Positions 44,488-55,915 of a stretch of DNA of 64,000 nt are shown here, in pieces. The stretch covers positions 3,541,501 through 3,605,500 of the forward strand of contig CM052361.1 of NCBI GenBank assembly GCA_028551475.1. Reading direction: 5' to 3'. The position numbers and the translations under genes are program-made. The notes below the pieces were generated by a model, which was not told the DNA's origin, ran no database searches, and worked only from the letters and a program-made list of their open reading frames with translations. Every line of letters starts with the position of its first letter. The first letter of the stretch is position 1. The stretch comes from Casuarina equisetifolia (taxonomy: Eukaryota > Streptophyta > Magnoliopsida > Fagales > Casuarinaceae).

Positions 44488-47324
44488 CTTACTCTCTTTC
44501 CTTCTTTCTATTCAACCGTACCATAAGAGCATAAATGGAGTATTCTTTCTGCTTATAGGGGTCTTTACTTCTGGTCATGTAGGGCATCTGCCACAGATTT
44601 TATGGTCTTCCGACTTTTGGAATCTCGTACTGTTTTGGTTGTCAACTTGATCTTTGGTTTTTTACTGCTCTGCTTTGATTTGGCTGGAAGGTTTAGTCTT
44701 GATGGCCCAGACGTTTACTTGATTTGATCACAGAGCTGAAAACCTGCCACTACCATTGCCTTCTTCCTTAAAGTTAATTAACATGTTCTACTGTAATGAT
44801 TAAGACACACCGATGAAGTGCGAAAGCAGGAACAATAGCAACCCAAAAAGGAAAGTGAAACTATCAAGTTGAGAACATGGATGATGGCAGGATTACCTGT
44901 GATTGGACGCCTAATTAATTTGTTGTATCTCTTACTGTCGTAACCGTGAGCTGATGGGACTGGAGATCTTACAGGCATGGATTTGGAACCAAAGTAATCC
45001 TGATGGGCTTCGGGATGATCGTTTTTAGTTTCAACATTCTTCTTTAAACTTATTAATTGTAAAATAAATTAAAGATTAGGCAATATATGATTGTGTTACT
45101 TGCTGCATAAGACTTTAATTAACAAATCTGTTAGTTGTTATGTTGTGTAAAAATAATGAATATTGCTTTACCCTTTACTTGTTTCTCTTTGACCAAGTAA
45201 CTATTAACATATATATATATATATATTATATTTTCAGGGGAACATGGGATTTACTATTATGTAAGTGGTTACTTTATCATCCCAAAATAATGGCATTGGT
45301 TGTTTTACATTCACATACACTATCAAGGTTGTGGTTTTATATTCTACCTTTGCAGAAAATTGAGACTACTAATTCTCTAAATTTCATGTAATACTCTACT
45401 AGTGATTTTCTTAACATCAAGCAGGATGTCTAATTTATGTCATAGAAGGTTGTAAGCTCTATTTCGACATTATTCTTCACTAGTATTATAGCATTTTTTT
45501 TCCAAGCAAACTTGATTCTAAAATTCATTTCAAGGCATAATTACTTGGGCTTGACATATTCTTGTTCTCAATCTTACTATTTCTACTTTTAAGAAGTATT
45601 TTGACCTAAGTTTTTCATGTGAAACCTTAAATGGGGTTATGCTTCTAACTCATTTATGAAAATCTTGTCATTTCTAATGATTTATATATCAGACATGTTT
45701 ATTATAAAGGTAATAAAGAAAATCCTTTGCTTCTTAGTGAACAATGAATAATCATGTCTTAATTGTTAGAAACTTGCTTTAATAAGAACTTATATGAATT
45801 TGTTGTTCTAGTATCTTATGGCTTGCCATAAATCATATAGGTGTTAGTTTTTTGGCTATCCAAGAGAAGGGTGCATTAGATTTCTAATTAATTCCAAGAC
45901 AATTTTTTTTTTGTGTTGTTTAATAAAATTGCAATACAATAAATTGAAGCACATTCAATAGCATAGTGAAATAAATAAACTAAAAACTAAAGTGCAAAGA
46001 ACAACAACAATCCATAGAATAATATGAAATTTTAAGTGGTTTAACTCTCCAAATGGTACCTATATCTGGCTTCACTTTACCAAACCCAAGGGAGAGCATT
46101 TTTGACTAAATCTAAACCTGATTTACAAGAAATTCACCAATCTCATAGTTCATACTATCCAATTTCTTAAACATAAGAAATTGCTTAACAAATTCATGCA
46201 TTTGGTATGTATTACAGTTTCTCCCAAGTTAAATTCAACAAAAACCTTTTAAGAAATAAAAATTTGGGTTTTAGACAAACCCTAGAGTTTCCCCTTTTCT
46301 TGATATCTAATTAATACTCTAATAATAAATCCAAATCTAGCTCAAGAACTTTCTTAACGTTTGCTCAAACTGTTCTCAATTCTTACTTCTCAATCTTGCT
46401 AGATAAATAGCCAATGCTTAAAATAACTTAAGAGAGTTACCATTGTTGATGCTTTTTCAAAACCAACTAGCAAATCTTCTCTCTTTAGTTGAATAGGCAA
46501 ACCTTTATAGATTTGAAAGTGGAAGCAATTCCTTGAACTCTTTTTCTTGAAGTGAAATGTGAGTTGTGTTAGAGTGTGTTCAAAATATTGGGCTACAAGG
46601 TCCCACATTAGATAAAAAGGTACTTGTAATATGTCTTATAAGCTTGGACAATTCCTCTTCTTAATGAAATCTTTTGGAAAAAGGTAGACTTGGGCTTTCA
46701 AAATGGTATTGAAGCCAATCATTTCTTTGTGTCCTAACCTAATCCCATAAATAAGCTAGACCTTCATTGGCAAAGGACTAGCTTAGATTGTGGGAAAGTA
46801 TCAAGCAACAAAGTCTTACATTAGGGAGAAATGTACTTGTGATATGTATTATAATCTTAGACAACTACTATTCTTAATGAGGTTATGGCTTTACTCTAGC
46901 CTTATGATTTAGATGCTTTTTGGCCTATGATGTTTAGTTGCTAGGTAGTGTTTTTTCACAAGTCACCTCTTCTATGATTTAAACTTGAGACGTGAGGTTT
47001 GTTTTGATACCATTTGTAACAAACCCAACCATTAAGTCAAAAGGCATAAACATGTTGTATGGTGAGTTCAATTATTTTTAGACTTAAGCCTTTTACATGG
47101 TATTAGAGCCAATCCTTTCTTTGCGTGTTTCAATTCAATCTTGTAAATTGACTAGTCTTCTACTAGTATAAGACCTAATTTAGACTGTGAGAGAGTATTG
47201 AGCAACAAATTCCTACATTAAAAATAAATGTGCTTGTGATATGCTTTATAAGCTTGAAAAATTCATCTCCTCAATGAGGTCTTCTAGGCCTTCAAAGCAA
47301 ATTACCAAATAGTGCATTGCATTA
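44488..47324. other. U7 promoter and spacer
   Basis: No gene. 44493-45060 is the UGT upstream region, colinear with 51420-52040 beside U8, including a conserved TTATAGGGGTCTTT box. 45280-45760 resembles 18130-18850, and 45890-46290 resembles 52070-52500. At 46590-46640, 46800-46870 and 47200-47270 a diverged block (CCCACATTAGATAAAAAGG and variants) recurs three times. Confidence 0.5.
45209..45228 (+). repeat. (AT)n tract
   Basis: About ten AT units in the spacer right of U7. Confidence 0.9.
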
Positions 47325-47834
47325 TTGCTTGTCATTTCCCATAATTGCAGAGGATTCAACAACTATTTCCTCCTTTCTTCAATCAATGCATGGCCGGGGA
47401 ACGGTCCTTTTTCTGCTCCGCTTGAGTTTCTTTTCTCCTTGAACCTGGTCACAGCGGTGGCTCTTGCCTTTACATTTCAATTCTCATCAGTTTCCTTCTT
47501 GAGCATGTCTGTTATTCCCTTCTCAACCAATCCAGCGAACCAAGTCAGATCACACTTCTTTTTCTTCTCTAGTGAATGCAGCGACTTTCTCTTTGCCATC
47601 GTTGAGTTGCTTTTTCTTTCTCTTTGGAGCTTCATGTTGTCTTATTTTCCTTGCATCAGTTGTCGTGCTTCCTTGCAAGCAGCTTCACTTGTTGCCTTTA
47701 CATTTAATAGACAGCATATTGCACCAGGACGGATGCAGCGAATCAATTTTTCCGCCCGTCACTTGAGCACGTCTGCACTGGAGCAGATAGCATGTCCCTT
47801 GAGCGAACACTTTGACGCAGATATAATGGAATGA
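47325..47834 (+). other. open frame of 169 codons, unrecognised
   Basis: I do not recognise this frame. It is Phe- and Ser-rich and starts at a plausible ATG, but it lies in a spacer and shows no known motif. The opposite strand reads Lys- and Glu-rich with stops (for example KRKSLHSLEKKKKC), which suggests a degraded coiled-coil gene or retrocopy on the minus strand. The base composition is richer in G and C than its surroundings, which suggests that the segment came from elsewhere. The nature is uncertain. Confidence 0.25.
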
Positions 47835-48310
47835 GCAAGAACACATTCCCGTTCACGCTGACACAAATATAATAGATACATGTTCACGCCGGATCACAGC
47901 AGTTTCTTTCTTTTTTCCCGGATGCATCGATTCTCTGATATAATGGAATGAGCCTGCATATATTTTCATTAGAATTGTCATAAAACATTCCTTTTCTTCT
48001 AATCACGATGAGATGAGCGTACATATGTTTTCCGTATTAGATCAACCAACTTGTGAGAAGATCATCGAATAAGTTGCTTATGGGAATGTTTGAATACATG
48101 TGTACTTCAAAATAATCATTAAAATCGATTATTTAGTATACATAGTATTCAATAACTTATATGTTGGTATAAGTTTGTAATTTGAAATGTATAATACATT
48201 TGTAAACATAATATTCTTATAGATTTTTTACTTCATTTTTTACATAAGCATAGTCAACACCAAAATAATTAGTGAGGACAATAATGTCGTTTTGCCCTTG
48301 ATGTATTTCG

Positions 48311-48400
48311 AATTAGAATAGGTGATGAGGGTGATATTGTAACCACACACACACAAATTAGAATAGGTGATGAGGGTGATATTGTAACCACACACACATA
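48311..48400 (+). repeat. 45-bp direct tandem duplication
   Basis: Two adjacent copies of a unit beginning AATTAGAATAGGTGATGAGG and ending in CACACA run directly into the CA tract, starting at 48311 and 48356. They look identical apart from the CA tail, so the duplication is recent. Confidence 0.93.
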
Positions 48401-48420
48401 CACACACACACACACACACA

Positions 48421-48476
<56 letters not shown>
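48388..48476 (+). repeat. compound (CA)n(GA)n microsatellite
   Basis: About 33 bases of CA (one interruption) followed by about 26 GA units. The open frames on the minus strand here are made only of this repeat. Confidence 0.97.
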
Positions 48477-48479
<3 letters not shown>

Positions 48480-49810
48480 GCATGTAGTAGTGTCTTGCTG
48501 TTGTGCATCACTATAGTAGTCTGACCAGCCCCAATTTGGCAAAACATAAGAGTGGCCAAGCCACTTTAAGAGTGAGATGTTTATGTAGTTTGTATCCTTT
48601 TAATGAGTTCCTAATGAAAAAGAGAAGATGTCAATAAATCTACCAGTAACAATGGAGGTAGGATAGATTTGTTTAAACCACTATAAATATTGTGTTTCTT
48701 GTATCTTTATTGCTTGAGTTATGCGTTGTTTGTAGAGGCTTCTGCTACAACCATAAAAGGTGTTGTGAACATCTTGCAGAGAGACCCATTCTTCATTGAT
48801 GCCAAAGCTAGTATAGAGTGAATGGTTACTATTTTAAGCATTAGGAAGAAAGTATCTTGTTAATGCTAACCTTTTGATTATATCCTTTGGTAGTTAGATT
48901 CATTTTGTATCCTACTAGTTTGATATGTGATCTCATAAACTTATTTGCAATTATTGCATTGAAATCGAAGAAAAGATTGAGAATGTCCCATGTATGATTT
49001 TGTTTCTAGATTTTACTATCCTTGAGGGCAATCATTTGAGGTTTAAAATTGCCTTCTATTGGTTGGAGGTTTTGGGGTTGAGGAAATGAAAGCAAAGAAA
49101 GGTTGATATTGGTGAGAAAGTTTGTTGAGGTTGGTGAATTTGGAAATGGAGTATAAAATGTCTTTTGGTTAAATGACAAGGCAATTTTTGCTAAATGAGA
49201 TATTGGGCGGTATGGTGAATATTTGACAAAAGGGGGATTTTAGGCGTGGATTCAATAGAAGGCATTGATGGTAACAGAACTATAGAGATCTAGTGGTGAT
49301 GGTTGGAATCTATTTATCAAAAGGATGAATGGGCAGTTTGTAAGGGAAATTGGAAAAGGATGGTTCAAAATCAAGACTAGTTTTTGAAAAGTTGCAGCTT
49401 TCAGTAGTGTAGGAGGCGTGGCTTGAGAATTGTCTTCGATCTTGGCCGCCATTTTTGTTCTTCCTTGGCATAACAATCTATTAGATGACAGTTGAATTAA
49501 CATAGTTTGAGAAAATTGAGTACATGCATTTGATATTAAAACTTAGAGGCGGAAAATTCAGTAGCCGTAACATTTGACTATGGTAATAATTGAATAATGC
49601 ATGTCTCTATTTCCAGGAAGAGAAAAGAAAAGAAGAATAATAGAGAGAGAAATTAGTGTAAAGAGGAATGGAAAAAATATGCGTAAATAAAAAGCTAAAG
49701 AGGAAGAAAGAATCCCAAGAAGCCTGATTCTTTTATTTCTGCAAACAAAGAAAGAAACAACATAGTGAAGGGAACGAGTCAAGCTTTATCCAAATATGAA
49801 AATAAAAGGT

Positions 49811-51418
49811 CTATGCCTTAAGCCACTCAACGACGCTATTGAAATTTTTGTTAGAGCAGCCACTTTCTTTGATGTTGCTTGAAACTATTTCCTGGAGATT
49901 CCAAGCCCTCGCTTTGAAGTTTTCATCACCAAGCAGTTTATCCACCTTTTGCTGGATCTCTCCTTGTGTGATAATCCCTCTTTCATCTCGGCTGAGCTTC
50001 AGTCCAACCTTCCAAACATCACATATGTAACTCTCGTTGCCAAGCTGGTCGGCAAAATAAGGCCAGCACAAAAACGGAATCCCATGGTTGACACCTTCTA
50101 TTGTTGAGTTCCAACCACAATGGCTCAAGAAGCAAGCAACGGAAGGATGACTGAGAACTTTCTGTTGAGGTGCCCACCCAACCATTCGTCCCCGACTGGC
50201 AACTCTTTCTAGAAATCCTATTGGGTAGGCATCACCAAGACCCTCGGTGATATCTGGCCTGACAACCCATAGGAATGGTCGGTTTGATAGTTCAAGGCCT
50301 AAAGCCAATTCCTGGAATTGGGTCCGGTCAAAAACTGTGAAGCTGCCAAATGCAATATAAATGACTGAGAGCTCTGGCTGTTGATCAAGCCATTATAAGC
50401 AAGTAGAATCTTCCTGCCAGAAGTGCCCCGTTGAATTCTGACCCCGGTTGCTTGCCAATAGTGGGCCAATCGGTATAATCTCTGGGACCAAGCTGGAAGC
50501 TGCCGGCTCAAGGTCAGAGGTGGAGTTGCAAATCAGCCGGTCTGCGATTTTGAGATACTGGTTGTTTCTAAGTATAACGTTGAAGATGATTTTCTGGCTA
50601 GTTAAGTCGCCGATGCAGTTCCAAACAAAGTTTTTTGTGCTCATCATGGGCATATTTGGTGCCAAGCGGATATTATGTTCTTTTGTTGGGATCCCTACAC
50701 AAAGTAAAGTAAAGTAGGATTAAAAAAAAAAAAAAAGGAGATTATTATGGCTTCTTATCATTGAGCTTCTCTCACTGGAAGTGGAAATGGCCGACATGAG
50801 ATGCAGGTTTTGATGTCATGTCTCTGTAGCTCTTCCAAAAATAATACTTTCTCTACTCCTAACAGTAATTCATTAATTTCAAAACATGAATTTGCATTAC
50901 TAGAACGAAAGGTCAGAGTAGAGGCGGGATATCTAACCATCACTGCTTATGATACCACTCTCGATCATCTTCGGAGTATGAAGGAACAAGGCCAGTGTCG
51001 CAATTGAAGCAGGCCAGAAGGAAGCTTTCGGGATTTTCATCTTCTCTGCCACCTCCAGAGCCCATCCCATGAGATAATCTGCAATGACACAAGTGATGCG
51101 ATCACCTTTCGATCTGTTGATGTCTTCTATGAGCTCCACCAGCTTTCCTGGCATGACTCGGGAACTTTCTTCACATAGCTTTGCAATATCATTTCTGTCC
51201 GCCCCGGGAGTCAACCCGTCTGGGATTGAGACTAGATTAATTGGATATCCCAGATGACTCTTCTCTGCTAGAGCATACACAACCCGCTTGTGATCATATT
51301 CTGTGTTTACAAAGGTGACTTTGAAGCCATACTTGACTAAGCATTGCGAGAACTCCATTAGGGGGAGAACATGGCCTTGGGCTGGATAAGGTATAGCTAA
51401 AATATGTCGACTTCCCAT
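49811..51418 (-). pseudogene. UGT83A1-like: U8: UGT83A1-like gene, full length with one nonsense codon
   Basis: Exon 1 is 51418-50938 (481 nt; MGSRHILAIPYPAQGHV, predicted catalytic His16, VIADYLMGWALEVAEKM). The donor is GTTAG (GT kept). The intron is 243 bp, the acceptor is GTAG, and exon 2 is 50694-49811 (884 nt). The total is 1365 nt, exactly the length of U4. The PSPG box at 334-377 is complete (WAPQQKVLSHPSVACFLSHC at its start, FADQ at its end). The single lesion seen is TAA at 50393-50395, codon 261, where U4 has GAA (in CLEWL). The protein would lose the whole sugar-donor half. Because only one base has changed, this is a candidate recent or polymorphic null allele. The leader keeps a TATA-like box. 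Confidence 0.92.
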
Positions 51419-52825
51419 TCTTATTCTCTCTTTTCTTCTTTTTATTCAGCTCTACCATATGAGGAAAAATGGACTACGTTTTCTGTTTATAGGGGTCTTT
51501 GCTTCTGGTCACGTGGGCAATCTGCCAAAGATTTTGTTGGCTTCCGACGTTTTGGAATCTTGTATCATTTTTGTTGTTTACTTGATCACGGAGCCGACAA
51601 CCTGCCACCGCCACTGCTTTCTTCCTTCAAGTCGTTTAACACATTCTACTCTAATGATTAAGATACATCATAGACCCGTAAAGCAGCCACAATAATTTTT
51701 TATTGATGTTAGGGAAAATCCTGCTTTTCAGTTTTAGACAAAGAAATAAAGTTTGATGGGACTTCTGCATTATTAAAATAATAATAATAATAACAATTCG
51801 AAAAGAAAAAAGAGAAAGCTCAAAAGAAGGTAAGTGGATTTCATTAAATACTCACTTTTTTGTTTTCGTTATAATTATGTATGTTTTATTCTAGAAAAGG
51901 AATAAACTAATGAGAAACTGTCGAGTTGAGAATATGGAAGATGGCTGGGTCGGTGGGATTAGACGCCTAATTGGTTTGTTGGGTCTCCTACCGTCGTGAC
52001 TGTAAGCCTGATGGGCCTGGAGCTCGTACAGCGATTAGGGGTCTTATGGGTTTGAAAAAAAATTAATTTTAATACAATTTTTTTGTGTTGTTTAATAAAA
52101 TTATGATATAATAAATGCAAGCATATTCAATAGCATAATAAATAAATAAAAAAACAATTCACATAATAACATGAGATTTAAGTGGTTCAACTCTCCAAAT
52201 GATATCTACGTCTATCCATCCACTTCCCAAACTTAGGTAAGAGTATTTTTTGCTAAATTTAAACCGAACTTAGAGGAATTCGCTTATCTCTTAGTTTACA
52301 CAACCCAATTTCTTAAACTTGAGAAATTGTTCCACAAATTCACACATCCATCGCATATTACAGCTTCTCCCAAGCTAAATTTAACAAGAGCAACTCAAGA
52401 ATTAAAGATTAGGTCTTTAGACAAATCCTAGCACTTTCCCCTCATTTGATATCTACTTTAGACTCTAATAATAAATCCAAATCTAGCTCAATCTAAGAGT
52501 ACATACATGCCAAGTTATCTTCAAGGTCAAGAACTTTTTTAATATTTTCTCAAAATTGTTCTCACTTCTCACTTTTATGAGATGCATTAGTTTTATAATG
52601 CAATGGAATGAGACCACATATGTGCTCATTAGAATTGTCATATAACATTTCTTTTCTTCTAATCACGTTGAGATGTGCCTACATATATTTTTTGTATTAG
52701 TTCAACCAACTTATGTAAAGATCATAACATAAATCTGCTTGGAAATTGCTAATAAAAATGTTAGAATATATATGTATTTTAAAATAATCATTAAAATTGA
52801 TTATTTGATATACATACTGTTCAAT
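51419..52825. other. spacer between U8 and U9, with U8 promoter
   Basis: No gene. It is colinear in pieces with the spacer right of U7 (44493-46290 and 47950-48060), so this unit was duplicated as gene plus promoter plus spacer. A short ATA repeat lies at about 51777-51793. Confidence 0.55.
51486..51492 (-). promoter_or_regulatory. TATA box of U8
   Basis: The minus strand reads CTATAAACAG about 70 bases upstream of the U8 ATG. The same box in the same context survives upstream of U7 at about 44555. Confidence 0.5.
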
Positions 52826-52975
52826 ATGTTTGGTGCCAAATGGATGGTATGTTCTTTTATACTCTGTGTTCACAAATGTGACTTTCAAGCCCCGTTCGAC
52901 TAAGCATTGCGAGATCTACATCAACGCATAGCCTTGGGCAGGAAAGGGTATAACCAAAACATGTGTACTTCCCAT
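52826..52975 (-). pseudogene. U9: UGT relic, exon 2 start fused to exon 1 start
   Basis: 52861-52975 is the first about 115 bases of exon 1 (start codon at 52975, with a 7-base gap in the SQ-GH region). 52826-52860 is the first bases of exon 2 (GTTTGGTGCCAAATGG). They meet directly, so one deletion removed the rest of exon 1 and the intron, and another removed the rest of exon 2. It is the counterpart of U3 in the duplicated block. Confidence 0.8.
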
Positions 52976-54548
52976 TTTTACTCTTCATTCGCCTGCAACA
53001 TAACTGCAGATTGAACTCCTATACATAAAGGAGTCTTAGTGCACTGTTTTTTAACAGTTTGAAGGGTTGTCCTTGGGGGCATGGACGATGATATGATGTC
53101 AAGGATTGACAACCTGCGACTAGTGTTGCTTTTGTCTCGAAACTGGACCTTCTTTTCTTATCTTTGATGTTGTAAGAAAAGTGAGAACAACGACGCGCAC
53201 CCGAAAGCAATAACATCGGGTGGGAGGCAAAGTGTCAATTTTGGATTGGTTGCCATAAAAGCGTATGGGTAATTATTTGATCTGACAGCTGCCAAATCTG
53301 CCACGTTTTCCTATTAAAATTGTCTGAAGGTGACTAATCATGGTTTCATCAAAAATATTTTTCCATTAGTCTTTTTCCAACCTTTGCGAGTCTTGTCTTT
53401 CATAAGATCATGGGATCTGTGCTGTCTTCTACTTGATCTCCGAGATGGACAGGGTGCCACTGTCAATGGTTTTTATCTTCTTGTTAAACATTCAGTTACG
53501 AAGCTTTAATATTAGGTTCTAGGTTTCACATTAATATTCTCAACCTTTTTACTTAATAAAAAAAATAAAGTTAGTGAATATACTTTTTTCTTTAATGTTA
53601 TAAAATATGTGAGAAATGTGAAAATTGAAAGTAAGAACAATAGTTACTTAGAATAGAATTTGATGTGATATTATAATATAAAATAAAGAACTGTAATAAG
53701 TGATCAACATAAGTAAAAGAAAGAATTTAACTATTAAACTTTTTAAGATATTTTTTAATTTGTATTTATGATATATGATAATTTATATTATTTAAATAAA
53801 TTATATTTAGTTTTACCATAGTAAGATACAGTAACCTCTAGTAACTCGACAAGCATTTTAAGAGTGAGTCTAAATGGAAAGCTTAAACTCTTTTGTTAGA
53901 TTCCGCCATTATAAGTTAAGGTTTGTGGGTATTACAATAAACTTACTCTAAATCAAACCTAATTTTGAACTCAGCTCCAAGACATGCTTCATTTGACTTA
54001 GGATATCCTTATTTTCATTTTCATTTTTTTCATTTTATTTTTATATCACCTTATTTCTTTTTCTAAGAAGTATTTGAGGTTTCTACATCTTTTATGCAAA
54101 ATCTTGAGTTGACTTGTACTTTTAATTCTTTGATGGAACTCTCTCTACTGCAAGTGAATTATATATAATTCACACATATAAGAAAGATGAGAACAAATTT
54201 TTCATTGCTTCTTGGTAAAAAATGAATAGCAAGGACATATGTGATGTTCCATTTTATTGAGACTTGCTATAAACCACACACATGAATTAGGATAAATGAC
54301 ATACTCTATGCTGCAACCTAACAAAAAAAGACATGCTTTATGCCACCTTGATTGTGAAATTTTAAACATAAAGTCATATGAAAACCACTTTATGGTGAAA
54401 ATTAGGGGCAAACTAAAGCCTATATTTACTTTTAAGTGAAAATTAAACACACACACACAAACAAAAATTATCAATACAAAATAATTAGGGGCATTATCCG
54501 AGATCATTCACAATAAACTCGAGCTTAAACTAAATGAAAATTAAAGGT
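52976..54548. other. spacer between U9 and U10
   Basis: No gene. Colinear with 14299-16325 (leader, AT-rich middle, CA-rich end), with several deletions. No conserved open frame. Confidence 0.6.
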
Positions 54549-55298
54549 CTATGCCTTAAGCCAATCAAAGAAGTTTTTGAAATGTTTGTAAGAGTTGCTA
54601 CCTTCTTTGACGTTGCTTGAAACCATTTCCTGGAGATTCAAAGCCCTTGCTTTGAAATTTTAATCACTAAGCAGTTTCTCTACCTTTCTGTTGATCTCTT
54701 CTTGTGTAATAATGCCTCTTTCATCTTGGTTTCACCTCAGTCCAACCTTCCAAACATCGCAAATGTAGCTCTCATTGGAAAGCTGGTCAGCATAGTAAGG
54801 TCAGCACAAGAAGGGGATCCCATTGCTTACACCTATTTTTGAATTCCAACCGCAATGGCAAAAGAAGCAAGCAACTGAAGGGTGACTGACAACTCTCTGT
54901 TGAGGTGACCAGCCAACAATTAGTCCCCGATCAGCTACTCTTTCCAGAAATCCTGCTGGGTTTGCTGTTGACCGAGCCATTCTAAGCAGGCGTTATCTTC
55001 TTCCCAGAAGTTTCCTGCTGAATTCCCACCCCGGTTGCTTGCCAAAAGTGGGCCGATTGGTATAACCTCTGGAAGCATGCTGAATGCCTGCTGGCTCAAG
55101 ATGATAAGAAGAGCTGCAGATCAACATGTCTGTGTTTTTCAGATACTGATTGCATTTGGCAAAATAGTCAAAAGTAATTTTCTGCGTGGTTAAGTCGCCC
55201 GTGCATGTCCAAACGATGTTACTAGTGTTCATCGTGGGCATGATTGGTGCCAAGTGGAAAGTATCCTCTTTTCTTTGATTTCCTTGAAAAAAAAAAAA

Positions 55299-55377
<79 letters not shown>

Positions 55378-55915
55378 TATCATTATGACTTCTGATCATT
55401 GAACTCCTCGTAATTTCATATTTTTGCGGAAGTAGGTGCAGGATATCTCACCATCGCTGTTGATGATACCACTCTCAATCAGCTTCGGAATATGAAAGAG
55501 CAAGGCCAGTACCGCAGCTGAAGCAGGCCAGAATAAAGCTCTCGGGATTTTCATCTTCTCCGCCACTTCTAGAGCCCACCCCATGGGGTGGTTTGGAATG
55601 ACACGAGTGATGCGATTACCTTCCAATCTGTTGATGCTCTCTATGAGCTCCACCAGCTTTCCAGGCATGACTCGGAGAATTTCTTCAGCTAGCTTTGCAA
55701 TTCCATGTCCGGCCCGGAGCCAACCCATTTGGGATTGAGACTAGATTAATTGAATCTCCAAAATGATTCATCGCTGCCAAAGCATTCACAACCGCTTGTG
55801 ACTATGCTCTGTGTTTACAAATGTGCCTTTGAAGCCATACTTGACTAAGCATTGTGATAACTCCATCAGTGGGAGTACATGGACCTGGGATGGAAGAGGT
55901 ATAACTAACACATGT
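54549..55915 (-). pseudogene. U10: UGT83A1-like gene, multiply broken
   Basis: Exon 2 is 55282-54549 and exon 1 about 55915-55452. It is the duplicate of U4 but dead: the start codon and neighbouring bases are deleted (about 55907); exon 1 has several frameshifts (about 55700 and 55790); about 150 bases of exon 2 are missing at 54960, joining the PAG segment directly to the QQQ region; and TAA (about 54662) and TGA (about 54734) lie in the C-terminal part. The PSPG box is damaged (SHCGWNS reads with Phe and Gly changes). The intron holds a long GA microsatellite. With U4 it gives a clean functional versus dead pair. Confidence 0.9.
55305..55373 (+). repeat. (GA)n microsatellite
   Basis: About 34 GA units in the U10 intron, next to an A run at the acceptor. 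The paralogous U4 intron has only a short A-rich stretch, so the tract expanded after the duplication. Confidence 0.97.

Larger units (their letters stand above)
47835..49810. other. spacer left of U8
   Basis: No gene. 47950-48060 resembles 52600-52715. Part of 49000-49440 is the common UGT 3' flank, also at 19000-19210 and 57130-57310. It contains a 45-bp direct duplication and a compound CA/GA microsatellite. Confidence 0.5.

Noticed and set aside
48240-48559. Minus-strand frames rich in Leu-Ser and Val-Cys
   Set aside because: They translate the CA/GA microsatellite and its flanks and are not genes.
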